Origin: Actinomycetota bacterium
Lineage (GTDB): Bacteria; Actinomycetota; Acidimicrobiia; Acidimicrobiales; CADCSY01
NCBI GenBank assembly: GCA_019348555.1
Contig: JAHWJH010000011.1
Coordinates: 1-35,182, forward strand
Reading direction: 5' to 3'
Length of the DNA: 35,182 nt
Position 1 is the first letter of the stretch, and every line of letters begins with the position of its first letter. Positions 1 through 7,613 of the stretch are shown here, piece after piece. The translations under genes were made by a program, and so were the position numbers. Below the pieces are notes generated by a model that was not told the origin of the DNA, did not search any database, and saw nothing but the letters and a program-made list of their open reading frames with translations.

Positions 1-135
1 AAGGGCCAGCTCCGCGCCGACTCGAGAGCCCGCCTCAACCTGAAGCGCGACGAGGTCCGGGTCGGCCGAGACCAGCCGCCCGTTGCGGTCGACGCGCCCA
101 AGCACCGGGTCCCGGTCTGACGGGGCGCTAGCCAT
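1..135 (-). CDS. N-terminal fragment of an unidentified protein, possibly sensor kinase (contig-end piece)
   Basis: The reverse strand reads from an ATG at 133-135 out of the window, giving 45 residues beginning MASAPSDRDPVLGRVDRNG. The ATG overlaps the stop of the DUF2336 fragment (ATGGCTAG), as in a real operon. The start of the chain (LGRVDRNGRLVSADPDL) resembles the first residues of sensor proteins that sit behind DUF2336 genes in sphingomonads; this is recall, not a search. It lies in the suspect 5' edge and probably does not belong to the same organism as the core. Confidence 0.35.
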   Translation of the reverse strand, partial: MASAPSDRDPVLGRVDRNGRLVSADPDLVALQVEAGSRVGAELAL

Positions 136-436
136 TCGCGCTTCCAAGCGCCTGGAGCGCCGCACGGTAGGACGGGTCGAGCCTCAGCCACTGCTGCGCC
201 GAGCCGGCGCGGCTGTCGTTTATCTCCTCGAAGCGGGCGATTTCGCGGCCGAGATCGGAGATTCCGAGCAGGTCGCCGAGACCGGCAAGCAGCCGCGCCG
301 CAAGATCGCGCGAGACATTCGCCATCCGCAGAAGCAGCACGAACCTGCCTTGCCCGCCTTCGAGCATGTGATCCCATGCGGAATCGCCGTCGATGCCGGC
401 GCGCTCGGCAAGCGCCTCGGCAAGGAAGCCGACGTC
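128..436 (-). pseudogene. C-terminal fragment of a DUF2336-family protein
   Basis: About 100 residues ending in TAG at 128-130. The stretch with LAERAGID, the motif LLRMANVSRDLAARLL and a final YRAALQALG looks like the C-terminal helical part of alphaproteobacterial DUF2336 proteins. It has no start of its own: upstream the frame runs without a break into a cytidylate kinase-like sequence, so the joint is near 433-466. Function of the family is unknown. The phylogenetic flavour differs from the actinobacterial core, so this is read as a chimeric contig end. Confidence 0.5.
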
Positions 437-565
437 GCCTTCCTCGGCCGCAGCCGCGAGCGCCTCGCCGTCCTCGAGCGGCACGCCCCGCTCGAGCGCG
501 AGCCACGCGAGAGCGCGATACATCGCGCCCGTGTCGAGGTAGCGGAAGCCGAGCCGCTCCGCCTG
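437..565 (-). pseudogene. cmk: Internal fragment of cytidylate kinase
   Basis: The reverse strand encodes AERLGFRYLDTGAMYRALAW followed by LERGVPLEDGEALAAAA. YLDTGAMYRA is the conserved CMP-kinase motif that follows the P-loop in bacterial Cmk. The P-loop itself (GPAGAGKST), expected about 10-15 residues upstream, is missing; instead the frame reads unrelated sequence. Downstream it changes into the DUF2336 sequence. The piece is therefore broken on both sides and most likely stitched in artificially. Only about 40 residues of a roughly 220-residue enzyme are present. Confidence 0.55.
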
Positions 566-697
566 TCGAGGGAGAACCGAAGCCGGCGTCGCAGCACGAG
601 GCCCGGCCGCTCCGGCGGCCGGCTTTCGCGGTGCAGCCCCGCCGGCAGCGGCCAGCTCAGAATCTCGCCGGCGTCGTAGCGCGTCACGCCTTCCAGG
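566..697. other. Unassigned edge sequence
   Basis: No gene is recognised between the cytidylate kinase fragment and the hairpin before the VIT1 gene. A minus-strand frame is open here but its arginine-rich translation shows no family motif. The transition from edge sequence to the actinobacterial core probably lies in this stretch or at the hairpin just after it. Confidence 0.3.
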
Positions 698-730
698 CTA
701 GGACGCTGGCGTGAAACGCCAGCGTCCTGG
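698..730. repeat. Perfect 13-bp inverted repeat (hairpin) upstream of the VIT1 gene
   Basis: AGGACGCTGGCGT (700-712) and its exact reverse complement (716-728) are separated by GAA; a G-T pair and a C-G pair extend it to 698-730. There is no T-run, so a classical terminator is not evident. It covers the region where the -35 of the VIT1 promoter would sit, and it also lies at the probable edge of the trustworthy sequence, so it could be an operator, a terminator of an earlier gene, or a junction artefact. Confidence 0.6.
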
Positions 731-739
731 GACCCTGGG

Positions 740-745
740 TACGGT
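740..745 (+). promoter_or_regulatory. -10 element of the VIT1 gene (leaderless type)
   Basis: TACGGT lies six bases before the GTG at 752. This spacing would put the transcription start at or next to the start codon. Confidence 0.5.
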
Positions 746-751
746 TGTGCC

Positions 752-1519
752 GTGACCGAGTTCGACGTGGGAACGGCGCGCGACGAGCCAGCTCCCGCCG
801 AGCGCGGTGTCCCCGGCGCTCCCCCCGACGAGCACCACCACCGCGACGTGCAGGGCGGCACCGCCCGGGCGGCGGTGTTCGGGGTGAGCGATGGGCTGGT
901 GTCCAACGTCGGGTTGATCCTCGGCGTTGCCGGGGCCGATCCCGCCCCCAGCGTCGTCCGCCTCGCCGGCCTCGCCGGCCTCATCGCCGGCGCCATCTCC
1001 ATGGCGGCGGGGGAGTACAACTCCATGCGGGTGCAGACCGAGCTGCTCGAGCGTGAGCTCGAGCTGGAGCGCATCGAGTTGCGGCGCAACCCCGAGTACG
1101 AGACCGCCGAGCTGGCCGGGGTCTACGAGTCGCGTGGCATGGCTCCCGAGCATGCGCGGGAGATGGCCGAGTCGGTCATGCGCGATCCCGAGGTGGCGTT
1201 GGAGACCCACGCTCGAGAGGAGCTCGGCGTCGACCCCCAGCAACTCGGGTCGCCGCTCGGCGCCGCCGGGTGGTCCTTCGCCTCGTTCTCCTTCGGTGCC
1301 GTCGTGCCGTTGGCGCCCTGGTTCCTCGGTTCCGGAACCGCTGCCACCGTCGGCTCGCTGGTCGCCGCCATAGTGCTGGCCGTGCTGGTGGGGGCGGCCA
1401 TCGGACGCTTCACCGGGCGGCCGGCGCCGCGCACCATCGCCCGCCAGGTGCTCTTCACCCTCGTGCCCGCCGCGGTCACCTTCGCCGTCGGCGCCGCCGT
1501 CGGCGTCGGCATGACCTGA
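752..1519 (+). CDS. VIT1/CCC1-family iron/manganese transporter
   Basis: 255 residues, GTG start. The family is known for membrane transporters that move Fe2+ or Mn2+. The N-terminal half holds the family signature AAVFGVSDGLVSNVGLILGV (about residues 40-59), then a second hydrophobic segment and SMAAGEYNSMRVQTE, the conserved stretch where the membrane segment meets the cytoplasmic metal-binding helices. The charged middle (about 95-165, rich in Glu) matches the cytoplasmic metal-binding region; hydrophobic segments follow at about 175-200, 203-222 and 232-254. Length is typical. A -10-like TACGGT precedes the GTG by six bases. It converges on mshD with 7 bases between stops. The metal preference cannot be told from the sequence. 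Confidence 0.85.
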   Translation: MTEFDVGTARDEPAPAERGVPGAPPDEHHHRDVQGGTARAAVFGVSDGLVSNVGLILGVAGADPAPSVVRLAGLAGLIAGAISMAAGEYNSMRVQTELLERELELERIELRRNPEYETAELAGVYESRGMAPEHAREMAESVMRDPEVALETHAREELGVDPQQLGSPLGAAGWSFASFSFGAVVPLAPWFLGSGTAATVGSLVAAIVLAVLVGAAIGRFTGRPAPRTIARQVLFTLVPAAVTFAVGAAVGVGMT

Positions 1520-1526
1520 GCCGGCG

Positions 1527-2441
1527 TCAGGCCGGGTCGACGTCGCCGACGTAGGCCCGATCGGTGTGGTTGACCTCGAAGCCGAGGTCCTCGTAGATCG
1601 CCACCGCCCGCCGGTTGGCGGCATCGACGTAGAGCATGGCCCACGGAAGGTGCCGCTCCCGATGCAGCCAGTGCAGCCCGACGATCACCAGCTCGCGGCC
1701 GAGACCCTTGCCTTGGAAGTCGGGGTCGACGGCCACCACGTAGAGCTCGCCCATGGGTGGGTCGTGGTCCGCGTGGACCTTCGTCCAGCAGAAGCCGGCG
1801 AGGCGCCCCTTCCGCTCGTGGAGGAGGAAGCCGGCAGGGTCGAACCACGGCTCCCGCAGGTGCTGGGCGAGGGTCTGGAGGTCCCAACCGCCCTGTTCGG
1901 GATGGGACTCGAACGCCCGGTTGTTGACCTCGAGCCAGGACTCGTCGTCGAGTCCGGGCCGGAACGGCCGCACCGCCAGTGAGGGCGGCGGTCCTTCCAG
2001 GGGCAGGGGACGACGCATCTGGTACAGGTCGCGACCACGGCGCAGCCCCACCTCGGCGGCGATCTGGTCGTGGGTCGGCGTGGGTCGGTAGACCCAGAGG
2101 TGCACGTGGCCCCCGCCCTCGGTGGCGATGACCCTCAGGGCCGCCCGCAGCATCTCCGGCCCGATCGACGCCGACTCGGCGCGGTGGTGGGGATCGACCA
2201 CCAGGTCGAGCGCCCAGCTGTGGTGTCCGCGGCTGACCTGGGCGTAGGCGACGGGGTGGTCGTGGCCGTCCTGCCAGGCGACGAGCCCGGCGAAGCTCTC
2301 CCGCCCACCCTGGGCCATGTCGAGCCACCGGTGCTCGTCGACGGCGCGGTGGCCGTCGGCTCGCTCGGCGATGGCCAGGAGCTCGTGCACGGCGGCGACG
2401 TCGTCGGTGTCGAGCTGGCGCTTGATGACCAGGCTGCGCAA
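1527..2441 (-). CDS. mshD: Mycothiol synthase (tandem GNAT acetyltransferase)
   Basis: 304 residues. MshD acetylates the cysteine amine of Cys-GlcN-Ins using acetyl-CoA, the last step of mycothiol biosynthesis, and the pathway is restricted to actinobacteria. Two GNAT domains are visible: a degenerate N-terminal one (about 1-140) and an active-looking C-terminal one (about 150-304) with the acetyl-CoA binding motif DPDFQGKGLGREL and the end YVDAANRRAVAIYEDLGFE. The start is TTG at 2441: the reverse strand carries a -10-like TAACCT six bases before it, and the protein then begins LRSLVIKRQLD, so no upstream start is needed. Divergent from nth across an 82-base gap. Confidence 0.88.
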   Translation of the reverse strand: MRSLVIKRQLDTDDVAAVHELLAIAERADGHRAVDEHRWLDMAQGGRESFAGLVAWQDGHDHPVAYAQVSRGHHSWALDLVVDPHHRAESASIGPEMLRAALRVIATEGGGHVHLWVYRPTPTHDQIAAEVGLRRGRDLYQMRRPLPLEGPPPSLAVRPFRPGLDDESWLEVNNRAFESHPEQGGWDLQTLAQHLREPWFDPAGFLLHERKGRLAGFCWTKVHADHDPPMGELYVVAVDPDFQGKGLGRELVIVGLHWLHRERHLPWAMLYVDAANRRAVAIYEDLGFEVNHTDRAYVGDVDPA

Positions 2442-2447
2442 GCGCGC

Positions 2448-2453
2448 AGGTTA
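2448..2453 (-). promoter_or_regulatory. -10 element of mshD (leaderless type)
   Basis: On the reverse strand TAACCT stands six bases before the TTG at 2441. It supports both the rare TTG start and leaderless transcription. Confidence 0.5.
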
Positions 2454-2484
2454 GCGAGACATCCGCTTGCCGGCCCCGGTTCTG

Positions 2485-2511
2485 GGAGGCTGGTGTTCGA
2501 CACCAGCCTCC
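2485..2511. repeat. Perfect 12-bp palindrome in the mshD-nth divergent promoter region
   Basis: GGAGGCTGGTGT (2485-2496) and its exact reverse complement (2500-2511) flank a TCG loop. The right arm ends where the nth -10 (2512-2517) begins, so the palindrome occupies the nth -35 region and lies upstream of the mshD -10. Because both genes point away from it, a terminator role is unlikely; an operator or strong DNA hairpin is more plausible. Confidence 0.6.
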
Positions 2512-2517
2512 TAGGCT
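2512..2517 (+). promoter_or_regulatory. -10 element of nth (leaderless type)
   Basis: TAGGCT lies six bases before the GTG at 2524 and abuts the 12-bp palindrome. Confidence 0.5.
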
Positions 2518-2523
2518 CGCTGG

Positions 2524-3216
2524 GTGGCTGGGCGACCGAGGACGCCGCGAGGACGGGCCCGAGAGACGCTCCGCCGGTTGCGAGAGGAGTACCCGGGCAC
2601 TGTCGCCGAGCTCTGCGCCCTGCGGTTCGAGAACGTCTTCCAGCTGCTGGTCGCCACCATCCTCTCGGCCCAGACCACCGACGAGCGGGTGAACTCGGTG
2701 ACCCCGGCGCTCTTCGCGCGCTACCCGACCCCCGAGCACCTGGCGGTGGCCGATCCGGTGGACGTGGAGGTCCTCATCCACCCGACCGGGTTCTTCCGCC
2801 AGAAGACCCGGAGCCTGATCGGCATGGCGCAGGCCCTGGTGGAGCGCCACGGCGCTGAGGTGCCTTCGTCGATGGCCGACCTGACCGCCCTGCCGGGAGT
2901 CGGCCGCAAGACCGCCAACGTGATCCGCAGCGTCGGCCTCGGCCTGCCCGGCCTGGCGGTCGACACCCACGTGGGGCGCCTGGCGCGGCGTCTCGGCCTC
3001 ACCGACGAGGTCGACCCGGTCAAGGTGGAGCGCGACCTCAACCCCATGGTCCCGGCAGGCGAGCGGGGGGCCCTCGGCCTGCGGCTCATCCTCCACGGGC
3101 GGGCGGTGTGCGTGGCGCGCAGGCCCAGGTGCGCCGATTGCGTGCTTGCTGACTATTGCCCATCTGCGTTTAGCTCCAAGGAAACTCTACGGTCGTCCCA
3201 AGCGGCGCGGGTGTAG
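2524..3216 (+). CDS. nth: Endonuclease III (DNA glycosylase/AP lyase)
   Basis: 230 residues. It removes oxidised pyrimidines and cuts the resulting abasic site in base excision repair. The helix-hairpin-helix LPGVGRKTANVI carries the catalytic Lys129, and Asp147 in VDTHVGRL is the second catalytic residue. The C-terminal iron-sulfur cluster ligands are present with the normal C-X6-C-X2-C-X5-C spacing (Cys196, 203, 206, 212). Length is standard. The GTG start is supported by a -10-like element six bases upstream. The last dozen residues beyond the cluster are poorly conserved. Confidence 0.93.
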   Translation: MAGRPRTPRGRARETLRRLREEYPGTVAELCALRFENVFQLLVATILSAQTTDERVNSVTPALFARYPTPEHLAVADPVDVEVLIHPTGFFRQKTRSLIGMAQALVERHGAEVPSSMADLTALPGVGRKTANVIRSVGLGLPGLAVDTHVGRLARRLGLTDEVDPVKVERDLNPMVPAGERGALGLRLILHGRAVCVARRPRCADCVLADYCPSAFSSKETLRSSQAARV

Positions 3217-3219
3217 TCT
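3214..3219 (+). promoter_or_regulatory. -10 element of the 3226 gene (leaderless type)
   Basis: TAGTCT, overlapping the end of nth, ends six bases before the GTG at 3226. Confidence 0.45.
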
Positions 3220-3225
3220 GCCGGT

Positions 3226-3660
3226 GTGGCCCGGCTGGTCTCGATCCGTCGCATGGTGGTCTCCACCGGCCGTTCGCCGATCCATGACTCGAACGGCCCA
3301 CCTGGCGACGGTTGCCCGCAGCCCCCGTGGACGACGGCCCACGGGCTCGCCATGGGCGACGACGGGCGCAACTACTCCTGGAGCATCGTGACCTCCGCCG
3401 ACGTGATCGCGCTCGGGGACCATCCGGCCGGCGCCGATGGACTGCAGGCGGTGCCCGACCTCGGGGGGCCACCGCTGTGGCTGTCCCACGGCGAGGAGCC
3501 GATGGTGGTCGTCGACGCCCCCCAGTTCGGTCCAGAGCTTCTCGACCTGGTGCAGTACGGGCCCGCCTGGCTACGCGCCCGGGTCTTCATCCCCCAGTTG
3601 ACGGACGCCGAACAGGAGTGGCTCGACGCGCTGGAGGAGCACGGCTGGCCTGCGGACTGA
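3226..3660 (+). CDS. Hypothetical protein, 144 residues
   Basis: No family recognised. The C-terminal two thirds look like a real folded protein: a patch of hydrophobic beta-like segments (YSWSIVTSADVIALG, EEPMVVVDAPQFG) and an acidic C-terminal helix ending EWLDALEEHGWPAD. The N-terminal 40 residues are Pro/Gly/Ser rich and may be unstructured. The GTG start is preferred because a TAGTCT element lies six bases before it; an ATG at 3352 would give a 102-residue version. It begins 9 bases after the nth stop. There is no signal peptide or membrane segment. Confidence 0.6.
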   Translation: MARLVSIRRMVVSTGRSPIHDSNGPPGDGCPQPPWTTAHGLAMGDDGRNYSWSIVTSADVIALGDHPAGADGLQAVPDLGGPPLWLSHGEEPMVVVDAPQFGPELLDLVQYGPAWLRARVFIPQLTDAEQEWLDALEEHGWPAD

Positions 3661-3700
3661 CCACCGCCGCGCCGGCGGGCACGGCCGCGGCTGATCCGGA

Positions 3701-3904
3701 TCAGGACTCGGTGAGGTCGTCGAGCACCTTGTCGAGGCGGCGCCCGGCGGTGCGCAGCACGCGCTCCACCTCGAACAGGCCGTTGGCCACCTCGTCGCCC
3801 GAGGTCTGCGCCAGCGCCTCGGCGAGGTCACCGAGTCGAGTGGTCAGCTCGGTCAAGGCGGTGGCCACCGACGAGAGCTGAGGTCCGGCCTTGGCGGCGT
3901 CCAT
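3701..3904 (-). CDS. Small hypothetical helical protein, 67 residues
   Basis: ATG start. The translation MDAAKAGPQLSSVATALTEL continues as an amphipathic, probably all-helical chain ending DKVLDDLTES, with heptad-like Leu/Val spacing that suggests a short coiled coil. It is divergent from hisD, with 75 bases between starts. Nothing identifies a function. Composition and codon use (GC-rich third positions) match the neighbours, which favours a real gene. Confidence 0.55.
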   Translation of the reverse strand: MDAAKAGPQLSSVATALTELTTRLGDLAEALAQTSGDEVANGLFEVERVLRTAGRRLDKVLDDLTES

Positions 3905-3963
3905 CCCACCACTTCAGCACGGCGGGCCGGAAGAATGCTCCGGGCAGCGGTCGGAGGCGGCGG

Positions 3964-3969
3964 TAGGCT
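3964..3969 (+). promoter_or_regulatory. Candidate -10 element of the his operon
   Basis: TAGGCT ten bases before the hisD ATG at 3980. The spacing is longer than for the leaderless genes nearby, so a leader of a few bases is likely. Confidence 0.4.
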
Positions 3970-3979
3970 CGCCGTCCCT

Positions 3980-5269
3980 ATGCTCCAGCGGCTGGACCTG
4001 CGCGGCTTCGACGGCGACCTGGCGAGCGTGCTGCCCCGGCCACGGGCCGTCGCCGAGCCGCCCATTGCCGAGGTGCAGGCCATCCTCGCCGAGGTCCGGG
4101 CCACCGGCGACGCGGCCGTGCGGTCCTTCACCGAGCGCTTCGACGGCGTGGCGCTCGATGCCTTGGCCGTGCCGTCGTCGGAGGTCGAAGCCGCTCTCGA
4201 TGCCATCGACGTCCGCCTGCGCTCGGCGCTGGAGGAGGCCTACGCCAGCATCCTGGCCTACCACCAGGCGACGGTGGCACCGGACGTGGTTCACGGACGC
4301 AACGGCATCGAGATCTCCGAGCTGCGCCGTCCGGTCGGCCGGGCCGGGCTCTACGTGCCGAGCGCGTTGGCCCCCCTGGTGTCGACCGTGCTGATGACCG
4401 CCGTGCCGGCCAAGGTGGCCGGCGTCGCCGAGGTGGTGCTGTGCTCGCCCCCGGGTCCCGACGGCACGGTGGCACCGGGCATCCTGGCGGCGGCGGCGAT
4501 GGCCGGAGTCGACGAGGTGTATCGCATCGGCGGAGCGCAGGCGGTGGCCGCCATGGCGTACGGCACGGAGACGATCCGCCCGGTCGACGTCATCGTCGGC
4601 CCGGGCAGCAACCGTGTCGCCCAGGCCAAGCGTGAGGTGGCGGCCACCGGTGTGGTCGGCGTGCCGTCCGCCTTCGCCGGCCCGTCGGAGGTCGTGGTGG
4701 TGGCCGACGGCTCCGTGCCGGTGGCGTGGGCGGCCGTCGACGTCGTGGTCCAGGCCGAGCACGGACCCGACGGCCTGGCGTGGCTGGTGACGTGGGACGA
4801 GGCCGTCGCCGATGCCGTCACCAAGGAGGTCGTCGCCCAGGTCGAAGCCTCACCGCGGCGCAGCCACATCGAGTCGACGCTGGGCGAGGGGGGCTACGCC
4901 GTGGTGTGCGACGGCCCCGAGCAGGCCATGGCCGTGGCCAACGTGATCGCCCCCGAGCACCTCGAGCTCATGACCGCCGACCCTACGGCCCTCCTCGGCC
5001 TGGTCCGCAGCGCCGGCGCCGTCTTCCTCGGGCCGTGGGCCCCGGCATCGGTGGGCGACTACCTGGCCGGTCCGAGCCACGTCCTGCCCACCTTCGGCTC
5101 GGCGCGCTTCTCCAGCGCGCTGCGCGTCGACGACTTCGTCAAGCACATCCACGTCGTCTCGCTCGACCGGGACGCACTCGTGCGGGCCGCTCCCCACGTC
5201 GCCGCGCTGGCGGAGGCGGAAGGGCTCGCCGCCCACGCCGAGTCGGTGCTCCTGCGGTCGGTGGGGTGA
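3980..5269 (+). CDS. hisD: Histidinol dehydrogenase
   Basis: 429 residues. It oxidises L-histidinol to L-histidine in two NAD+-dependent steps. Visible family features are the N-terminal RATGDAAVRSFTERFDG, GRAGLYVPSALAPL, the NAD-region IVGPGSNRVAQAKREV, the zinc and catalytic region QAEHGPDG, and the C-terminal IAPEHLEL and GPSHVLPTFGSARFSSAL motifs. An in-frame ATG at 3935 exists, but the -10-like element lies between it and 3980, and homologues start close to the 3980 Met, so 3980 is chosen. First gene of the his cluster; overlaps hisC by 4 bases. Confidence 0.95.
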   Translation: MLQRLDLRGFDGDLASVLPRPRAVAEPPIAEVQAILAEVRATGDAAVRSFTERFDGVALDALAVPSSEVEAALDAIDVRLRSALEEAYASILAYHQATVAPDVVHGRNGIEISELRRPVGRAGLYVPSALAPLVSTVLMTAVPAKVAGVAEVVLCSPPGPDGTVAPGILAAAAMAGVDEVYRIGGAQAVAAMAYGTETIRPVDVIVGPGSNRVAQAKREVAATGVVGVPSAFAGPSEVVVVADGSVPVAWAAVDVVVQAEHGPDGLAWLVTWDEAVADAVTKEVVAQVEASPRRSHIESTLGEGGYAVVCDGPEQAMAVANVIAPEHLELMTADPTALLGLVRSAGAVFLGPWAPASVGDYLAGPSHVLPTFGSARFSSALRVDDFVKHIHVVSLDRDALVRAAPHVAALAEAEGLAAHAESVLLRSVG

Positions 5270-6360
5270 GCCCGTCGGCGGAGAGCTCCAGAACGACGAT
5301 GGGCCGCCCGGGCCGTCGTGGCGACCTGCTCGCCCTGGAGGGCTACCACTCGCCCCAGGTCGACGTGGCGGTGCGCCTCAACACCAACGAGTCGCCGTTC
5401 CCGCCGCCGATGGGATGGGTGGATGCCCTGGCCGGCGAGGTCGGTCGGGTCGACTGGCGTCGCTATCCCGATCGCCGGGCCCGGATGCTGCGCTCCGCCC
5501 TCGCCGGCCTCCACGGGGTCGATCCCGCCCAGGTGTACGTGGCCAACGGCTCCAACGAGGTGATCCAGGCCCTGTGCCTGGCCTACGGCGGGGGAGGCCG
5601 CGTCGCCGCGGTGTTCGAGCCCACCTACCGGCTGCACTCGCACATCCCCGCCATCGCCGGCACCACCGTGGCGACCGGCCGGCGGGCCGACGACCTTGCC
5701 CTCGACGTCACCGAGGTCAGACGGGTGGTGGCCGAGGTGGCGCCGGCGCTCACGTTCCTGTGCTCGCCCAACAACCCCACCGGCATGCTCGACGACCCCG
5801 GGTCGGTGGCCGAGGTGGCCGGGCTGGGAGGGGGCATCGTCGTGGTCGACGAGGCCTACGGCCAGTTCAGCCCGTGGTCGGCGTTGGAGCTGGTCGACGA
5901 GGACCGCCCCCTGGTGGTCACGCGCACGTTCTCCAAGACGTGGTCGATGGCGGCCGCCCGCCTGGGTTACCTGGTGGGCCCGGCGTGGGTGGTCGACGAC
6001 CTGGAGGCCGTCACGCTGCCCTACCACCTCGACGCGCTCAAGCAGCTGGCCGGCAGCCTGGCACTGCGCTTCGTCGACGACATGGAGGAGCGGGTGGCGA
6101 AGGTGGTGGCCGAGCGGACACGGCTGGTGGCCGGCCTCGATGCGCTGGCCGTCCACCAGTGGCCTTCGGCGGCCAACTTCGTGCTGTTCCGGCCGGTGAG
6201 CCTGCCGGGCCCGGTGGTCTGGCAGGGGCTGGTCGAGCGGGGGGTGCTGGTGCGCGACTGCTCGTCGTGGCCGGGCCTCGACGGGTGCCTGCGGGTCACG
6301 GTGGGCACGCCCGACGAGGACGACGCCTTCCTGACGGCGCTGGCCGAGGTACTGGCGTGA
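5266..6360 (+). CDS. hisC: Histidinol-phosphate aminotransferase
   Basis: 364 residues, PLP-dependent class II aminotransferase that converts imidazole acetol phosphate and glutamate to histidinol phosphate. Signatures: RLNTNESPFPPP near the N-terminus, ANGSNEVIQAL for the cofactor phosphate, SPNNPTG, VVDEAYGQFS, and the PLP lysine in TFSKTWSMAAARLGY. The GTG at 5266 overlaps the hisD stop (GTGA); a Met 11 codons later is a possible alternative. The overlap supports translational coupling with hisD. Confidence 0.94.
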   Translation: MSPSAESSRTTMGRPGRRGDLLALEGYHSPQVDVAVRLNTNESPFPPPMGWVDALAGEVGRVDWRRYPDRRARMLRSALAGLHGVDPAQVYVANGSNEVIQALCLAYGGGGRVAAVFEPTYRLHSHIPAIAGTTVATGRRADDLALDVTEVRRVVAEVAPALTFLCSPNNPTGMLDDPGSVAEVAGLGGGIVVVDEAYGQFSPWSALELVDEDRPLVVTRTFSKTWSMAAARLGYLVGPAWVVDDLEAVTLPYHLDALKQLAGSLALRFVDDMEERVAKVVAERTRLVAGLDALAVHQWPSAANFVLFRPVSLPGPVVWQGLVERGVLVRDCSSWPGLDGCLRVTVGTPDEDDAFLTALAEVLA

Positions 6361-6953
6361 GCCGGCAGGCCTCCCGCTCGCGTGCCACCCGAGAGACGCG
6401 CATCGAGCTGTCGGTCGACCTCGACCCTGCCGGCGACGGCGAGGTGGCGGTGCGCACCGGCCTGCCGTTCTTCGATCACCTCCTGGCCCAGCTCGGCCGC
6501 CACGGCGGCTTCGACCTCGCCATCGACGCCGAGGGCGACCTCGAGGTCGACGGGCACCACACCGTGGAGGACGTGGGCATCACCCTCGGCGAGGCGTTCG
6601 CGCAGGCGCTCGGCGACAAGGCCGGCGTGCGCCGCTTCGCCAGTGGCCTCTACCCCCTCGACGAGGCGCTCGTCGAGGTGGCCCTCGATCTGTCGGGGCG
6701 CCCGTACGTGTCCTACGACGTGCCTTTCGGCGAGGTGCTGGCCCTGGGCTCACCGCCCTTCGACCCGCAGTTGGCCGAGCACTTCTGGGAGGCCTTCGCC
6801 ACCAACGCCGGCATCACCCTGCACGTGCACCTGCGGGCCGGCCGCAACACCCACCACATCTTGGAGGCCACCGCCAAGGGGGTCGCCCGGTGCCTGCGCG
6901 ACGCGGTACGTCTCGAACGGGGCGGGATCCCCTCCACCAAGGGCTCGCTGTGA
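6357..6953 (+). CDS. hisB: Imidazoleglycerol-phosphate dehydratase
   Basis: 198 residues, monofunctional form without the phosphatase domain found in enterobacteria. The manganese-binding histidine motifs are present: FFDHLLAQLGRHGGFD, DGHHTVEDVGI, and near the end HHILEATAKGVARCLRDA; the C-terminus IPSTKGSL is also family-typical. The GTG start overlaps the hisC stop by 4 bases. The first 15 residues (SRQASRSRATRETRIEL) match the usual N-terminus of actinobacterial HisB. Confidence 0.95.
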   Translation: MSRQASRSRATRETRIELSVDLDPAGDGEVAVRTGLPFFDHLLAQLGRHGGFDLAIDAEGDLEVDGHHTVEDVGITLGEAFAQALGDKAGVRRFASGLYPLDEALVEVALDLSGRPYVSYDVPFGEVLALGSPPFDPQLAEHFWEAFATNAGITLHVHLRAGRNTHHILEATAKGVARCLRDAVRLERGGIPSTKGSL

Positions 6954-7591
6954 TCGCCGGCGGACCGACGCCGCCCCTCGTCGCCGTCCTCGACTACGGC
7001 ATCGGCAACCTCGCCTCGGCCCAGAAGGCGCTGGTCCACGTCGGTGCCGACGCCCGCCTGACCGCCGACGCCGGCCTCGTCGCCGATGCCGCCGGTGTGG
7101 TGCTGCCCGGGGTGGGGTCCTTCGGGCCCTGCATGGCGGCGCTGCGCGCCACCGGCCTCGACCAGGTGGCGCTGGCAGCGCTCGATTCCGGCGTGCCCTT
7201 CCTCGGGATCTGCGTGGGGATGCAGCTGCTCTACCAGGGCTCCGACGAGAGCCCGGGTGTCGCCGGCCTCGGGGCGCTGGCCGGCACCGTTCGTCGCCTT
7301 CCCGGCGATGTCAAGCGCCCGCAGATGCAGTGGAACGTGCTCGACGTGGTGGGGGAGCCGGCGATGACCGTGGGCCTGGCCCGCCCGACCTGGGTCTACT
7401 TCGTCCACTCCTACGCGCCCGAGCAGGCCGACCACGTGGTGGCCACGTGCGACTACGGCGGGCCGGTGGTGGCCGCTGTCGAGCGAGGCTCTCTGTGGGC
7501 CACGCAGTTCCACCCGGAGAAGTCGGGGGCCAACGGGCTTGGCCTCCTGGCCAACTTCGTCGCCTCGCTCGGGCCCGACGCCGGTCGGTGA
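6950..7591 (+). CDS. hisH: Imidazole glycerol phosphate synthase, glutaminase subunit
   Basis: 213 residues, class I glutamine amidotransferase that passes ammonia to HisF. The triad is visible: nucleophile Cys88 in LGICVGMQLLYQGSDES, and His188 and Glu190 in TQFHPEKSG. DYGIGNL near residues 15-21 and LPGVGSFGPCM are further family signatures. The GTG start overlaps the hisB stop by 4 bases (GTGA); an in-frame upstream start at 6890 would lie inside hisB and is rejected. Its partner hisF is further downstream beyond hisA and an ABC-F gene. Confidence 0.94.
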   Translation: MIAGGPTPPLVAVLDYGIGNLASAQKALVHVGADARLTADAGLVADAAGVVLPGVGSFGPCMAALRATGLDQVALAALDSGVPFLGICVGMQLLYQGSDESPGVAGLGALAGTVRRLPGDVKRPQMQWNVLDVVGEPAMTVGLARPTWVYFVHSYAPEQADHVVATCDYGGPVVAAVERGSLWATQFHPEKSGANGLGLLANFVASLGPDAGR

Positions 7592-7613
7592 CGGGCGTGG
7601 CGAGGTGACCTGG

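Noticed and set aside
1123-3096. Long minus-strand open frame across VIT1, mshD and nth
   Set aside because: It overlaps three recognisable genes in other frames and has no domain of its own.
3935-3979. Upstream ATG for hisD
   Set aside because: The extra 15 residues are Gly-rich and unconserved and would place the -10-like element inside the gene.
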